From positions 1 to 45,562 of the forward strand of contig CAZRBG010000046.1 of the NCBI GenBank assembly GCA_964598225.1: a DNA stretch of 45,562 nt, read 5' to 3'. The notes beneath the pieces were generated by a model. The model searched no databases. It saw only the letters and a list, made by a program, of their open reading frames with translations, and was not told the origin of the DNA. The translations under genes and the position numbers were made by a program. Source of the DNA: SG8-4 sp964598225. GTDB lineage: Bacteria; Planctomycetota; Phycisphaerae; Sedimentisphaerales; Anaerobacaceae. Positions 8,036-18,500 of this stretch are shown one piece after another (position 1 is the first letter of the stretch; every line of letters starts with the position of its first letter).

Positions 8036-11000
8036 TCACTTCATACAAATGACGTCACCGCTGAGAGCGCCGATATACAGCCGGCCGTTAGCGGCCGCCA
8101 TGCCGTCCCAGACCGGCGGAGCGGCAAGTTCGTATTCGGCGAGTTTTTCACCGTCGGCAGCGGCAAAGGCCGCCAGGATACCACCCTTGCGGCCCTCCCA
8201 CGCTCCGTGCGGGTCTTTAGGATCGACTATGTCCGGCGAGCCGGCAACAAAGATTATATCGGCGGCACGGACCATTGCTGTGACTCGGATTCCAAGTCGC
8301 TTTTCCCAGAGGGATTTCGGCCCCCGCCTTCGGCGCCTCTTGTTCTTCGAATCACCGCCAGGTTTCTTCAGTGGAATGCACCTGAGCCGGTAGGCTTTCT
8401 CACCGGGCGTGAAGACTGTCTCGCGGCTGCGCGAATCGTAGACTTCCATGCCGTAGGCAACGTCTTCGCCGAGAACCATCAGCCCCGAGGTGCTTGCCCT
8501 GCCCGCCTGCCAGAACGTGCGGTTGAACCAGCTCGGATCGAGAAAGCCGCCCGATGTGTAAAGGTGCTCCCCGGCGCGACCTTCGCATGAGGCGATCTTC
8601 TTTTGCCGGATGAACACATTTGCTCCGTCGGTGCCGGGGATGTCGTTGAGCATGCCTTCCATAGCATGCCCGCTGGTCTCGGGCGGGGTCTTGCCGGTCT
8701 CGGGACCGGGATTGTGGATCGTCTTTTTATTCATGACTTTACCGGTTTTCGGATCGAGCGCATAAATATGGATGCCACTGTCAAGATATGAAGAGCGGCC
8801 GGCGGCGAACCAGCACTTTCCATCGTGCAGGAGTACGCTTCCGGGTATGGGCCAGGATGACTCCAACTGTCCAAACGCCGTTACGAGTCGACGATTGGGA
8901 GCGGCGTCAAAACGCCAGACGAGTTCGCCGTCATCGGCATCGAGGCAATATGCCCGGCCGTCGGCCGAACCAAAGATCGCGAGCGCACCGTACAGAGTCG
9001 GAGGCGAATCAATTCGCGAGTCTACTGTGTACTTCCAGAGCTCATCGCCGCTCTCGGCATTCAGTGCATGGACTGTATGTCTATCGACCCCGGCTACGAG
9101 CAATTTGGCGTCTGCAACAACCAGGCCGCTGGGTTTGGTGCCGATATTCTGGCGCCACGCAGGGACCAGGTCGGCGCTGACGTTAAACTCAGTCGCGCCG
9201 CTGCGCCTGCCGTCATGGCGATACGTTGGCCAGTCATTGGGATCTTCGATCCTTCGGCTTCGCTCAAGACGAGCTTGAAATTTGGTATTTGAGATTTTTC
9301 GGTACGCAGGACCTTTCACCAGTCTTTCTGTCTTCGGCCTTTTGTATTCGGCCTTCTGTCGAGAGGGCGCCAGGGCATTGAAGCCGGTCAGCTTGGCGGT
9401 GATGTAGCAACTGCACGGGTGCGGTGTGACGTAGAGCAGTCCGTTGCAGGGCAGGTACCCGAGCAGGCAGCCGCTTCGGACCCAGTGGTTCTGGTAGTTG
9501 GTGCCGGTGGCCAGGTCAACGAATTCCACGCCGCGTCGGCATGACATCAGGAATCGCTCGGTGATCTTGTTGCGGTAGCAGCGGTGATGGTGACCGACGT
9601 TGAAGATTTCTTTGGTCGCCAGTTCCCGGCGAAGCTCGCCGGAGCGCAGATCGAGCGCCTGGATGCGATAGTCAACGATACTGGAGTCCTTGGCTCTGTA
9701 GCCGTCCCCCCAGACCGAACCGAACTCGGTCTCGGCATTCACATGGCTCCAGACAACGTCGTCTACTACGAATACATCCGGCGGTGTGCAATGGCCCCAA
9801 CCGCCGTAAGAGTGTTTCCACATCCGGGAGCCGTCTTCGGCGGAGAAGGCAAACAGCCTTCCCGGCATCGTGTGATACGTGTGGTGCGTATTCGGCTCGG
9901 GCTGGGCCAGCAGCACGACGCCGTCGTGATACACCATCACGGTCAGGAGATATTCGAACATCCCGGAAAACCCCATCCGAGTTACGGCATCAGAGGGTAG
10001 TTCAGGACGTTGCTTTTTCCAGACGGTATCGCCCGAATCTATGTCCAGGCATACGATTTCCCCGGTGGTAAGGATAAAGGCCCTTCCATCACCTGCGGCT
10101 AATTCGAGCCTGCCGAACGGGTCCTGAGTCTGACCGGCTCTGATTCCCACGAAGGGGCCTTCCTTCCAGAGCACCCGGCCGGTCTCGGCATCAACGGCGC
10201 AAACTTGCTTGCCCGGTGCCGGAGGCGGAGCCTCACCTTTTCTGACGTTCGAGATCGAGGTTTTTTTATCCGGATTGATAGAGGCGATCAGCCGCCCGTC
10301 GAGAAATAGAATTTCATCTGTACGGGCCGTCTCCTTATAGATTCTTTTCTTTCGTCCGGTTGCGGCATCAATCGCTGTTATGGGCGCATGTGCACCGACT
10401 GTAACATAAACTGTGTCGCCAACGGCTACAAGTCGCTTGCCGGCGTTCGTCGGCATGGTGAAGCGTCCTACGCTGGCGACTCCCCTGGCGTCGTTGGGCG
10501 TACCGCTGAACTCCTCCGAGCCCCAGTGCGGGACGCGGCGCTTCCAAAGCAAGACTCCACTGAAGGCGTCGCGTGCTACGAGAAACCATTTGCTCGGCAC
10601 CGTGCCGTCCATGCAGGTCAGCGTTTCGTCGCAGATGTAGAAGATTCTTCCTCCCGTCGACACCATCGCCGTTACACTCGGCGTCCAGCCGTGGCTGCGG
10701 GCCCATAGCGGCCCCGCGGTCCATTGCATGTGTTGCGGCGGACCTACTACTCGGTCGCTCGCCACTGCGTTGCCGCCGGCATCGTGCAGATCGTGCGTCC
10801 ATTCATCGATAGAATCCGGCCGCTCCTTGACGACCTTCCTCCAGCCATTTGCCGTTTTAACGTGCGCCGCGCCGCCGGGAGCAAGCACGCGCATGCCTTC
10901 TTCTCTTGGCACCTGTCCTCGATCCTCAACCACCAGCAGGTTCACAAGGTTGTCTGCATACGGCAGGTCGGTACCCTCGAGCACCTGGACTGAGACTTTG

Positions 11001-11248
11001 CCGTACAGGCCGAGGCTTTGAATGTGCTCCCGCGCCCGCCGCACTGCCTCCGGGTCGGTATCGAGCCCGTGCACGAGGCAACTGTCATCGACATGCAAAG
11101 CTGCGGTAAGTTTTCCGTCACCGCAGCCGAGATGAACGATCAGACCACCGGTAAAATTCGTCTCTTCGATAATATCGGTCGCAGTTTTCGCATGCGTACA
11201 GGTCACAGACACAAACACCGTGAGCATAAATGTGACGAGAGTTTTCAT
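8036..11248 (-). CDS. Exported methyltransferase-like/PQQ-type beta-propeller fusion, copy 1
   Basis: A 1070-residue secreted protein. A Sec signal peptide (1-20, cleavage near THA) is followed by a Rossmann SAM-methyltransferase-like domain (about 22-150). This has glycine motif I (VHLGCGDGK, G41-G45) and acidic motif GLDTD. From about 165 to the end there are repeated WD/PQQ propeller strands, with Trp-bearing units such as GDELWKYTVDSRIDSPPTLYG and ADDGELVWRFDAAP. PQQ-type propellers in this phylum often lack the PQQ catalytic residues and act as binding or scaffold modules. A SAM enzyme outside the cytoplasm has no obvious source of SAM, so the first domain may bind something else. Start chosen at 11248 because AGGAG lies 5 bases upstream; an upstream ATG at 11284 does not lead with a signal peptide. 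It is paralogous to the gene at 12229-15480. Confidence 0.85.
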   Translation of the reverse strand: MKTLVTFMLTVFVSVTCTHAKTATDIIEETNFTGGLIVHLGCGDGKLTAALHVDDSCLVHGLDTDPEAVRRAREHIQSLGLYGKVSVQVLEGTDLPYADNLVNLLVVEDRGQVPREEGMRVLAPGGAAHVKTANGWRKVVKERPDSIDEWTHDLHDAGGNAVASDRVVGPPQHMQWTAGPLWARSHGWTPSVTAMVSTGGRIFYICDETLTCMDGTVPSKWFLVARDAFSGVLLWKRRVPHWGSEEFSGTPNDARGVASVGRFTMPTNAGKRLVAVGDTVYVTVGAHAPITAIDAATGRKKRIYKETARTDEILFLDGRLIASINPDKKTSISNVRKGEAPPPAPGKQVCAVDAETGRVLWKEGPFVGIRAGQTQDPFGRLELAAGDGRAFILTTGEIVCLDIDSGDTVWKKQRPELPSDAVTRMGFSGMFEYLLTVMVYHDGVVLLAQPEPNTHHTYHTMPGRLFAFSAEDGSRMWKHSYGGWGHCTPPDVFVVDDVVWSHVNAETEFGSVWGDGYRAKDSSIVDYRIQALDLRSGELRRELATKEIFNVGHHHRCYRNKITERFLMSCRRGVEFVDLATGTNYQNHWVRSGCLLGYLPCNGLLYVTPHPCSCYITAKLTGFNALAPSRQKAEYKRPKTERLVKGPAYRKISNTKFQARLERSRRIEDPNDWPTYRHDGRRSGATEFNVSADLVPAWRQNIGTKPSGLVVADAKLLVAGVDRHTVHALNAESGDELWKYTVDSRIDSPPTLYGALAIFGSADGRAYCLDADDGELVWRFDAAPNRRLVTAFGQLESSWPIPGSVLLHDGKCWFAAGRSSYLDSGIHIYALDPKTGKVMNKKTIHNPGPETGKTPPETSGHAMEGMLNDIPGTDGANVFIRQKKIASCEGRAGEHLYTSGGFLDPSWFNRTFWQAGRASTSGLMVLGEDVAYGMEVYDSRSRETVFTPGEKAYRLRCIPLKKPGGDSKNKRRRRRGPKSLWEKRLGIRVTAMVRAADIIFVAGSPDIVDPKDPHGAWEGRKGGILAAFAAADGEKLAEYELAAPPVWDGMAAANGRLYIGALSGDVICMK
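9248..9270. repeat. Dispersed 23-base repeat inside a coding linker
   Basis: The 23 bases here match 22916-22938 (opposite orientation) at 21 of 23 positions; the core is GATCCTTCGGCT. The copy at 22916 is in a noncoding repeat field. Here it encodes LERSRRI in a charged linker of the methyltransferase-PQQ protein, just before the conserved DWP-x-YR motif, and keeps the frame open. Confidence 0.6.
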
Positions 11249-11342
11249 GGGGACTCCTCGGATTTGTACTTCGTCTTCTTTCATAGCGCTACGATCATGA
11301 TAGATTTCAATGTGATCATTCTACTAAAGTTTCAAAAGCCAA

Positions 11343-12137
11343 TCAATCTTCCAGTGTCCGAATAGACAGATCGTAGAATCTCGTACAGAATGAGCGTGTG
11401 ATCTCCCACAGGTCATCCGTGAGAAATGACCGGACTTTATTGACTATTGCCCCGGGAACACCACCATAAAATGCCTCGGCGGCGGCCCCGGCCATGCAGG
11501 CCATCGTGTCGCTGTCTCCGCCGAGAGAGACGGCATTGCGGACCGCATCTTCGAAGCAAGTCGAATCGAGGAAGGCGATTATCGATTCGGGAACCGAGCC
11601 CTGGCATGAAACATCGAATCGGTAACTCGGCCTGATTTGATCGATCGTTCTGCTGAGATCATATCCGAACTTCGACTGGATCGATTCGCGTATTTGAGAT
11701 TTTTTATGACCCTTCCGAGCGAGAAAGACGGCAAGTGCAACCGCCTGCGCACCTTTGATTCCCTCGGGGTGATTATGCGTGATCTCAGCGGTCCTGGCGG
11801 CTTCGTCCAGCACCCGCTCGGCGCTGTCGAAGGCAAATCCCACGGGGCTGACGCGCATCGCAGAGCCGTTGCCCCAACTGTTGTAAGGCTCGGCGCTCTC
11901 CGAAAGGAGCCAGTGAATAAAAGTACCGCCGTAGCCCGCATTAGGGTACTGCCGGCCAATTTTTTTTACGGCGCCGACATAACTCGTGCCATCGACAATC
12001 GCTTTTGCAATCGCTACGGTGAGTACCGAATCATCGGTAAAGCGGCAGCCCTCGCCGAATAGAGGAAAATCCGTTGTCTTGATTGGACGGCCTTCGTATA
12101 CAGAGCCGATTATATCGCCGGCGATTGCACCTGTCAT
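11343..12137 (-). CDS. ADP-ribosylglycohydrolase (DraG/ARH family)
   Basis: A 264-residue cytoplasmic enzyme of the dinuclear-magnesium ADP-ribosylhydrolase family, which removes ADP-ribose from proteins or small molecules. Family motifs are present in order: GAIAGDIIGS at the start, FTDDSVLT with metal ligands T34-D35-D36, NGSAMRVSPVG, THNHPEGIKGA, and the second metal motif SLGGDSDTMACMAG near 207. There is no signal peptide. The length is typical of the shorter bacterial members. Its minus-strand start (12137) is 91 bases from the oppositely oriented methyltransferase-PQQ gene 2, so the two probably share a divergent promoter region. The 94 bases behind its stop lead to methyltransferase-PQQ gene 1. 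No ADP-ribosyltransferase is in the window, so its substrate is open. Confidence 0.93.
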   Translation of the reverse strand: MTGAIAGDIIGSVYEGRPIKTTDFPLFGEGCRFTDDSVLTVAIAKAIVDGTSYVGAVKKIGRQYPNAGYGGTFIHWLLSESAEPYNSWGNGSAMRVSPVGFAFDSAERVLDEAARTAEITHNHPEGIKGAQAVALAVFLARKGHKKSQIRESIQSKFGYDLSRTIDQIRPSYRFDVSCQGSVPESIIAFLDSTCFEDAVRNAVSLGGDSDTMACMAGAAAEAFYGGVPGAIVNKVRSFLTDDLWEITRSFCTRFYDLSIRTLED

Positions 12138-12228
12138 GATACGTTTGCCCTTTATAGATCACATCACATCTGTTACAATACCGGGAAAAGAATGTAATGG
12201 GAAGTCTGTTCTATCTTGGAGACGCAAT

Positions 12229-15200
12229 ATGAATCCAGCACATCGGCACTTAGCAACTATTACCCTGGTCTTGTTAGTTTCTTGTATGTTATCACCGGCT
12301 TTCGCCAGTCCCGCCACGCAAGCCAAACAGATACTTGACGCCACCGGGGTTGAGGGAGGTCTGATCGTACATATAAACTGCGGCGACGGCCGGCTCACCA
12401 CGGCGCTCCGCGCCAACGATCGTTATATCGTTCACGGCCTGGATGCCGACGCCGGGAACGTTCAAAGAGCGCGTGAACGCGCCCACACGCTCGGCGCTTA
12501 CGGAGTGGTATCGTTCGACGTCTTTGACGGGAAACATTTGCCTTATGTCGATGATATGGTTAACCTGGTCGTGGCAGAGGACATCGGAAACGTTTCTAAG
12601 ACCGAGGTTATGCGCGTACTGTGTCCTGAGGGCGTAGCGTATATAAAGGAAAACGGCAACTGGCGCCGGACGGACAAGCCGAGACCTGCCGACATCGACA
12701 AGTGGACGCACTTTCTGCACGACTCCGGCGGCAACGCCGTAGCTCAAGACGAGCGGGTCGGCCCGCCAAAGCGGCTGCGCTGGGTGGCCGAGCCCAAATG
12801 GTGCCGCAGCCACGAGTTTCCCAGCAGCGTCAACGCCGTTGTCAGCACGGCAGGGCGCATATTCACCATATTCGACGAAGGACCCGTCGGCATTTACCGG
12901 AAGATGCCGCAGGACTGCAAGCTTATCGCAAGGGACGCATTTAATGGCACGCTGCTCTGGAAAGTGCCGATGCGGCGCTGGCAGCCCAAATTCGGCACGG
13001 GAACTGGAAACCGCTGGCAGTTCCACCACACGATCCCCCGACGGCTCGTCGCTGAGGGCGACCGCGTTTATGTGACGCTGGGATTTGTCGATTCACCCGT
13101 TTCTGTACTGGATGCCGCGACAGGTGACATTTTAACAGAGGCCCTCGAAGGGACAAAGGGAACAGATGAAATGATCCTCTCCGACGGCATCCTGATTACC
13201 AAGATCACAGAGGGCCGCTCGATTGGGGCAAGCGCCCGCGTCGGCCAGCAATCGCTGAACGATACTCTCGCCGCCGTCGACGTCACCACGGGCCGGCAGC
13301 TCTGGCGCAAGGAAAACGTCCGCGTGATTCCGTATGCGTTGAGCGCTCTGAACGGGCGTGTGGTTTACCATAACCTCGAGGAACTGGTTTGTCTCAACAC
13401 TAAGACGGGCGACGGAATCTGGCGTATTCCCAATGCGATCGGCTCAACTCTGGGAGCGGTCAGCACACTGGTTATGACGGATGACGTTGTGCTCTTCCAC
13501 GGCCACGGAACCGAGCCGATGGACAACAATCAATCTAAAGGTAAAAAGAAATCAAAGCGCGGATTCTACCTAACCGCCCTTTCCCTGGAGGATGGCGAAA
13601 TCCTCTGGCGGCGTAAAGGCCGCCGGGGCCAGGCGGGCGCCTGTACACAGCCAACCGACCTTTTCGTGGCGCAGGGAACCGTCTGGTGCGGCGGCTCGCT
13701 GGAAGGCTACGATCTTCACACGGGGAAAGTCGATAAGAAACTGAATATAGGCGAGCTGATCTCACCGGGGCACCATTACCGTTGCCACCGCAGTAAGGCG
13801 ACGAAGAATTACCTGATCTGGCCGAAGCGGGGAGCCGAGTTCGTGGACTTGGAGGGCAACGACCACATGCGCAACGACTGGCTGCGTGCCCCGTGCTTTA
13901 CGGGCGCTACGCCCGCCAACGGTCTGCTCTACGCGCCGAGCGACCAATGCTTCTGCTATCCCGGCGTGAAGGTATCCGGCTACATGGCAATGTCTGCCGA
14001 GCCCGCCGAAAAAGTCAAACCCGCCACCGATGCAAACCTCCAACGCGGCAATGCCTACGGAAAAATTGTCAATAGTCAATCTACAATAGTCAATCGCCGG
14101 GACTGGCCCATGTACAGGCGCGACGGACAACGAAGCGGCTCAACAGAAATGGACGTGCCGGCAGAACTGCACGAAAAATGGGAGATCGAACTGGCCTGTC
14201 AGGGATCGCAACCGGTAATCGTCGGCGACAGGCTTTGGGTCGCCGAGAAAGACACCCATCGCATACGTTGTCTCGATGCTGAAAACGGGCGCGATATCTG
14301 GAACTTCACAGCCGGCGGGCGGATCGACTCGACGCCAACGTTCTATGATGGTATGGTTATATTCGGCTGTCGGGATGGTTCGGTTTATTGCGTGCGGGCG
14401 AGCGATGGCGAGCTTGTTTGGAGATTCCTCGCGGCTCCCAATGATCGACGGATAATGTCGTACGGGCAGCTGGAGTCTCTCTGGCCGGTTCAGGGAAGCG
14501 TGCTCGTGCAGGATGGAATCGTCTACTTCGCCGCCGGGCGCTCATCTTTCCTTGACGGCGGCATAATCGTCTACGGCCTTGATGCCGGAACCGGCCGTGT
14601 GCTGTGCACGCACGTCCTGGAGGGTCCCTGGCCAGATATTTATGAGGACAAGGGGACACCCTTTGCGATGGAAGGCGCGCTGCCCGACCTGCTCGTCAGC
14701 GACGGCAAGAACCTCTACATGCAGCGCATAAAATTCGACGCAAAACTTAACCGCCTCGAAACGACTAAGGAAAGCCCGCTCGGCGAGCTGGACATGGGCG
14801 CCAACCATCTTGTCGCCACCGGCGGATTTCTCGACGACACGGGATTCGACCGGCTCTACTGGATGTACAGCCGACGGTGGCCGGGATTCTACTTTTCGCA
14901 GCACTCGCCCAAGGCCGGCCAACTCGTCGTGTTCGACGAAAATACGACTTACGCCGTTAAGTACTTTTATCGCCGCCACCAGTGGAGTCCTTTGTTCATT
15001 CCAGGCGAAATGGGTTATCTGTTGTTCGCAGACGACGTCGACAACGAGCCAATTCTTCAGAACAAGAACAAGCAGCCCAAAGCCATCGACTGGCTGCCGA
15101 AAGAGGCTTACAGCGACAGGCACCGCCGGGGCGGCCGGGGCGTCGAGAAAGGTACCGGCTACGTGCGGCAATATCCGGCCAAGTGGCAGAAAATGGTGCC

Positions 15201-15480
15201 GCTTCGCATCCGGGCGATGGTCCTCGCGGGCGATTATCTGTTCGCAGCCGGGCTGCCCGATGTGATCGATTCCGATGAACCGACAGCCGCTCTTGAAGGG
15301 CGTAAGGGCGCGCTTTTTCAGGTATTCTCGGCAAAAGACGGCTCGCTTGTGAGCTCTCACACTCTGGAATCGCCGCCCGCCTTTGACGGAATGTCAGCGG
15401 CATATGGACGGCTCTATCTGGCTACGCTCGACGGCAAAGTGATTTGCTTCGGCGAAGGCACAGAGGTAGCACAGCGCTAA
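12229..15480 (+). CDS. Exported methyltransferase-like/PQQ-type beta-propeller fusion, copy 2
   Basis: A 1083-residue paralogue of the protein encoded at 8036-11248, with the same order of parts: Sec signal peptide (about 1-26), methyltransferase-like Rossmann domain (VHINCGDGRL as motif I, GLDADA as acidic motif), the shared IDKWTH-FLHDSGGNAV block, then a long PQQ/WD propeller. The propeller restarts after a linker at DWPMYRRDGQRSGS and ends GRLYLATLDGKVICF, matching copy 1. It differs from copy 1 in having a larger insert near residues 950-1010 rich in Lys, Asn and Arg. Start taken at ATG 12229, with GGAGA at 12218-12222; the open frame extends upstream to 11986 but that part lies over the opposite-strand ADP-ribosylglycohydrolase gene and has no ribosome site. 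Function unknown; probably periplasmic or cell-surface. Confidence 0.85.
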   Translation: MNPAHRHLATITLVLLVSCMLSPAFASPATQAKQILDATGVEGGLIVHINCGDGRLTTALRANDRYIVHGLDADAGNVQRARERAHTLGAYGVVSFDVFDGKHLPYVDDMVNLVVAEDIGNVSKTEVMRVLCPEGVAYIKENGNWRRTDKPRPADIDKWTHFLHDSGGNAVAQDERVGPPKRLRWVAEPKWCRSHEFPSSVNAVVSTAGRIFTIFDEGPVGIYRKMPQDCKLIARDAFNGTLLWKVPMRRWQPKFGTGTGNRWQFHHTIPRRLVAEGDRVYVTLGFVDSPVSVLDAATGDILTEALEGTKGTDEMILSDGILITKITEGRSIGASARVGQQSLNDTLAAVDVTTGRQLWRKENVRVIPYALSALNGRVVYHNLEELVCLNTKTGDGIWRIPNAIGSTLGAVSTLVMTDDVVLFHGHGTEPMDNNQSKGKKKSKRGFYLTALSLEDGEILWRRKGRRGQAGACTQPTDLFVAQGTVWCGGSLEGYDLHTGKVDKKLNIGELISPGHHYRCHRSKATKNYLIWPKRGAEFVDLEGNDHMRNDWLRAPCFTGATPANGLLYAPSDQCFCYPGVKVSGYMAMSAEPAEKVKPATDANLQRGNAYGKIVNSQSTIVNRRDWPMYRRDGQRSGSTEMDVPAELHEKWEIELACQGSQPVIVGDRLWVAEKDTHRIRCLDAENGRDIWNFTAGGRIDSTPTFYDGMVIFGCRDGSVYCVRASDGELVWRFLAAPNDRRIMSYGQLESLWPVQGSVLVQDGIVYFAAGRSSFLDGGIIVYGLDAGTGRVLCTHVLEGPWPDIYEDKGTPFAMEGALPDLLVSDGKNLYMQRIKFDAKLNRLETTKESPLGELDMGANHLVATGGFLDDTGFDRLYWMYSRRWPGFYFSQHSPKAGQLVVFDENTTYAVKYFYRRHQWSPLFIPGEMGYLLFADDVDNEPILQNKNKQPKAIDWLPKEAYSDRHRRGGRGVEKGTGYVRQYPAKWQKMVPLRIRAMVLAGDYLFAAGLPDVIDSDEPTAALEGRKGALFQVFSAKDGSLVSSHTLESPPAFDGMSAAYGRLYLATLDGKVICFGEGTEVAQR
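14065..14094 (+). repeat. Short tandem repeat inside a coding linker
   Basis: AATAGTCAAT occurs twice (14071-14080 and 14085-14094), with a truncated copy ATTGTCAAT at 14065-14073. It encodes a Ser/Asn/Ile-rich linker in methyltransferase-PQQ copy 2. The position is equivalent to the linker of copy 1 that carries the unrelated repeat at 9248-9270. Confidence 0.6.
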
Positions 15481-15485
15481 ATCAA

Positions 15486-15508
15486 GGTGGGGCAAGCGCC
15501 GCCCTGCC
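15486..15508 (+). repeat. Hairpin element downstream of methyltransferase-PQQ gene 2
   Basis: Begins GGTGGGGCAAGC six bases after the stop codon and matches the element at 7972-7994 (minus strand) at 21 of 23 positions, in the same orientation relative to its gene. The palindrome is imperfect in this copy. Confidence 0.55.
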
Positions 15509-15511
15509 AGG

Positions 15512-18500
15512 CTATCGAGCGCTTGAAGGCACCGTGAAATCTTCTATCGTGAACGCTGCGCGCAGGACATCAGTGCGGCCGTCGGGAGAAGTCAGCGTTA
15601 TATCGTAGATTCCTTCGGGAAGGCCGGCCGGGACGCGAATTTCGATACGCCCTGAAGAAGCATCGATTGCCGTTATCTCGACGGGCGTGTCGTTGAGGCG
15701 CACGTCGTGGCCGACGGAGAAGTTAAGCCCTTCGACCGTCAACGTAGCCGTCATGGGTATGCTGCTGTCAATCTGGACAACCGGTTCGACGGATTGAATC
15801 GAAAGCTGCTTTCTCGGGCCGCTCATAAGCCAGTCGAGACTGTTCTGAATGATCATATCCATTCCGTCTCGCGACACGCGCGGAACAGGCTGCACCCGCT
15901 CGAGCGGAAACGAGAAGAACACGGCGCGATAACTCTCGGTCTCAACGGTAATCGCGACGACATCTTCGGGGTCGTTATTTGTTATCAGAGCAGGCTCTGC
16001 CGTGCCGCTGAGGGCCGGTACCAGAATATCGCTCATGTTTGCGACGTCCGAGTTGAAGGTCGCATCCAAGGGGGGAAGGTTCGTGCCGATGGGGCTGCCG
16101 GCCACGGCGGAAATATCCAGCGTTCTTTCCTGAGACGCAACTTCTCCGGTCGGGGTGTATTGCACGAAAGGATCGTGGATGAATTCCGAGATATGCAGTA
16201 CCTGCTGTCCGAAGAGCGTCTGTTCCTGCCCGTCGCTCCAGTCCATACCCGAAACGAGCAATCGCCCTCCCCGCGCGAGGCACTTCGTAAGGGCCACATT
16301 GAATCGTATCCTCTCGTTGGAGTTCAGCGTATCTCCTTCGCGTATGTTGAATAGTGACGTAGAAGCAAGGAACCATGAAACAGCGCCGAATTTCTGCATG
16401 TATTCGGTTGAAGGGTAAGCATCCAGCTCAGCGACGTCCCAGACTGTCGTTTCGTGTCCCGCAAGAGCAATCGATTCGACATACTGACTCTCGATAGATT
16501 CGCCGCTGTCATCGTCTACCAGCAGCACACTTCCCTGAACCGGCGGAGCGTTAATAACGCGAGCCCACACCGGTACCCGCAGTTCCTCACCAGCGGACTC
16601 ATCTGCAAGTTCGATGACCACGTCGCCGTTTATGTCCTCGAAAGAACCAAAATCGCCGGGCGGAGGGCTGAATTCTACTTTAAGCGATACGTCGATGCCG
16701 TCTCGGGGCGCCAAATCGAACTGCTCGGGAATCACCTCGACAACCTGAGGACTTTCGCTGCCGGCCAATGCCAAAGAGACAGTGACGCCTTGGAACTCAT
16801 CGGTGATGTTTTCCAGCCGAAGGGTTCTTTCGAGTCCGGTGGGTTTATCGATCAGAACATTTTCCCAGCTTAAGGTAGACGGCGTTGCTATTAATGAGAC
16901 ACTCATTGACCGGACAGTGTCGATGTGTCCGCCGCCACGCTCCATAACAGATAGTGGAACAAGGTTCGCTACACGTTCGCCGGAAGTCACTATCGCTGAC
17001 TTAACATCCGCCGGCTCCCACTCGGGGTTCACCTGTTTCGCGAGCGCGGCAACGCCGGCCACCCTCGGCGAGGAGAAACTCGTCCCGCTGCTGAAAGTAA
17101 AGCCGGACAAGTCAAAAGAAGTAACAGTGAACATATTCAACTCGAATTGGCCCGGCAGGTCGTTCTGCGTCGCTGCGTAGCTCCCCTGGCCGATCGCAGA
17201 AATTTCCGGCTTGACGCCATATTCGAGTGACGGTCCTACGGAAGAAAACGAGCTTAGCTCGAAAGGCGTCAGTTCCCTCTCACTCGGTTTAGACGCATGG
17301 AATTCCACCTCCACAACCTCGGCGCCGGACAATGCTTCCTTGACAACCAATCCCGTATTACGCGAAACGAAATAAGAAGGTATCTCAGTTCCTCCGACGC
17401 TCGGACTTCGCAGAGGTTCGTCGGGACCTTCTTCAGCGCCCCGGCGATTGTAAACCAGCGCTCCCCAGCCGCCTGCCTGCCGCACGTGGCCGATCTTTTG
17501 TGTAAACGTGCAGGTTCCCCGCTGGACCAGAACCCATTTGTCCGGAGCCGAACCCGGCGGCAGGCTCCGGCATCCAAGCCCGCCCAAATCACCACCGAAA
17601 CGACCGCCGTCAATTCTGTCCGCATCGAGAATTTCAAATCTTCCGAGCAAGGGACGCGAGAAGAAATCCGGATCCGGTCCCAAAATGACTTGCTCGTCCT
17701 CTATTATCAGTCTGTCGTCCGAATACACATTCATCATCGCTATATCAAACTCTGCCGAGCTTGCGCCGTTGTGAGAATTTGTCAGCGATCCGACGGTGAT
17801 AACATCAGGTATTTGTCCCGGACTGCCGATCGTCTCCGGTCCGCCGGAATTTCCCGCCGCGGCTACGACTACGACGCCGGCCTTGATGGCATTACGAACG
17901 GCAATCGCCTCGGGATCGAGGACCGTATTTATGAAGGCCTCCGAACCCAGACTGAGATTTACGACGTCCATGCCGTCTTCGACGGCGGCTTCAAGGGCCG
18001 CGACAATCTGCGCCAACGTGGTGAATTCGCCCGTGAAGACCTTGTAATTGCCAAGGTATGCACGAGGAGCGATGCCCGATATCAAACCTAACGGCGAGAG
18101 GGTGTTGCTGTTGCCGGCGGCGCAGGACGCCACGTGCGTGCCGTGGCCATTACGGTCGCGGGGGGTCGAGTCCTCGGGCAAATCTCCGCTCTTGGTCAGC
18201 ACGCGAGCCACGATAATCTTGTTATTAGTGAAATCCGTATTTCCGAGCGGATATCCTTCGGGCATCTCGAAATCCGAATCGTCGAACATGACGTGCGTAT
18301 TGTCTATTCCGGTGTCTATGATACCGATCTTGATGCCCTGCCCTGCTATTTCCTGTCCGCCTGCGAGCTGCCAGGCCAACGGGACGCTCATCAGGTCGTT
18401 GCTCCGGGTCAGCGACATTTTATACCTGCGGTTCGGGACTACCGATAAAACTTCCGGTAGAGACCGAACCCTGGACGCCATGTTCCTCGGCATATTAATT

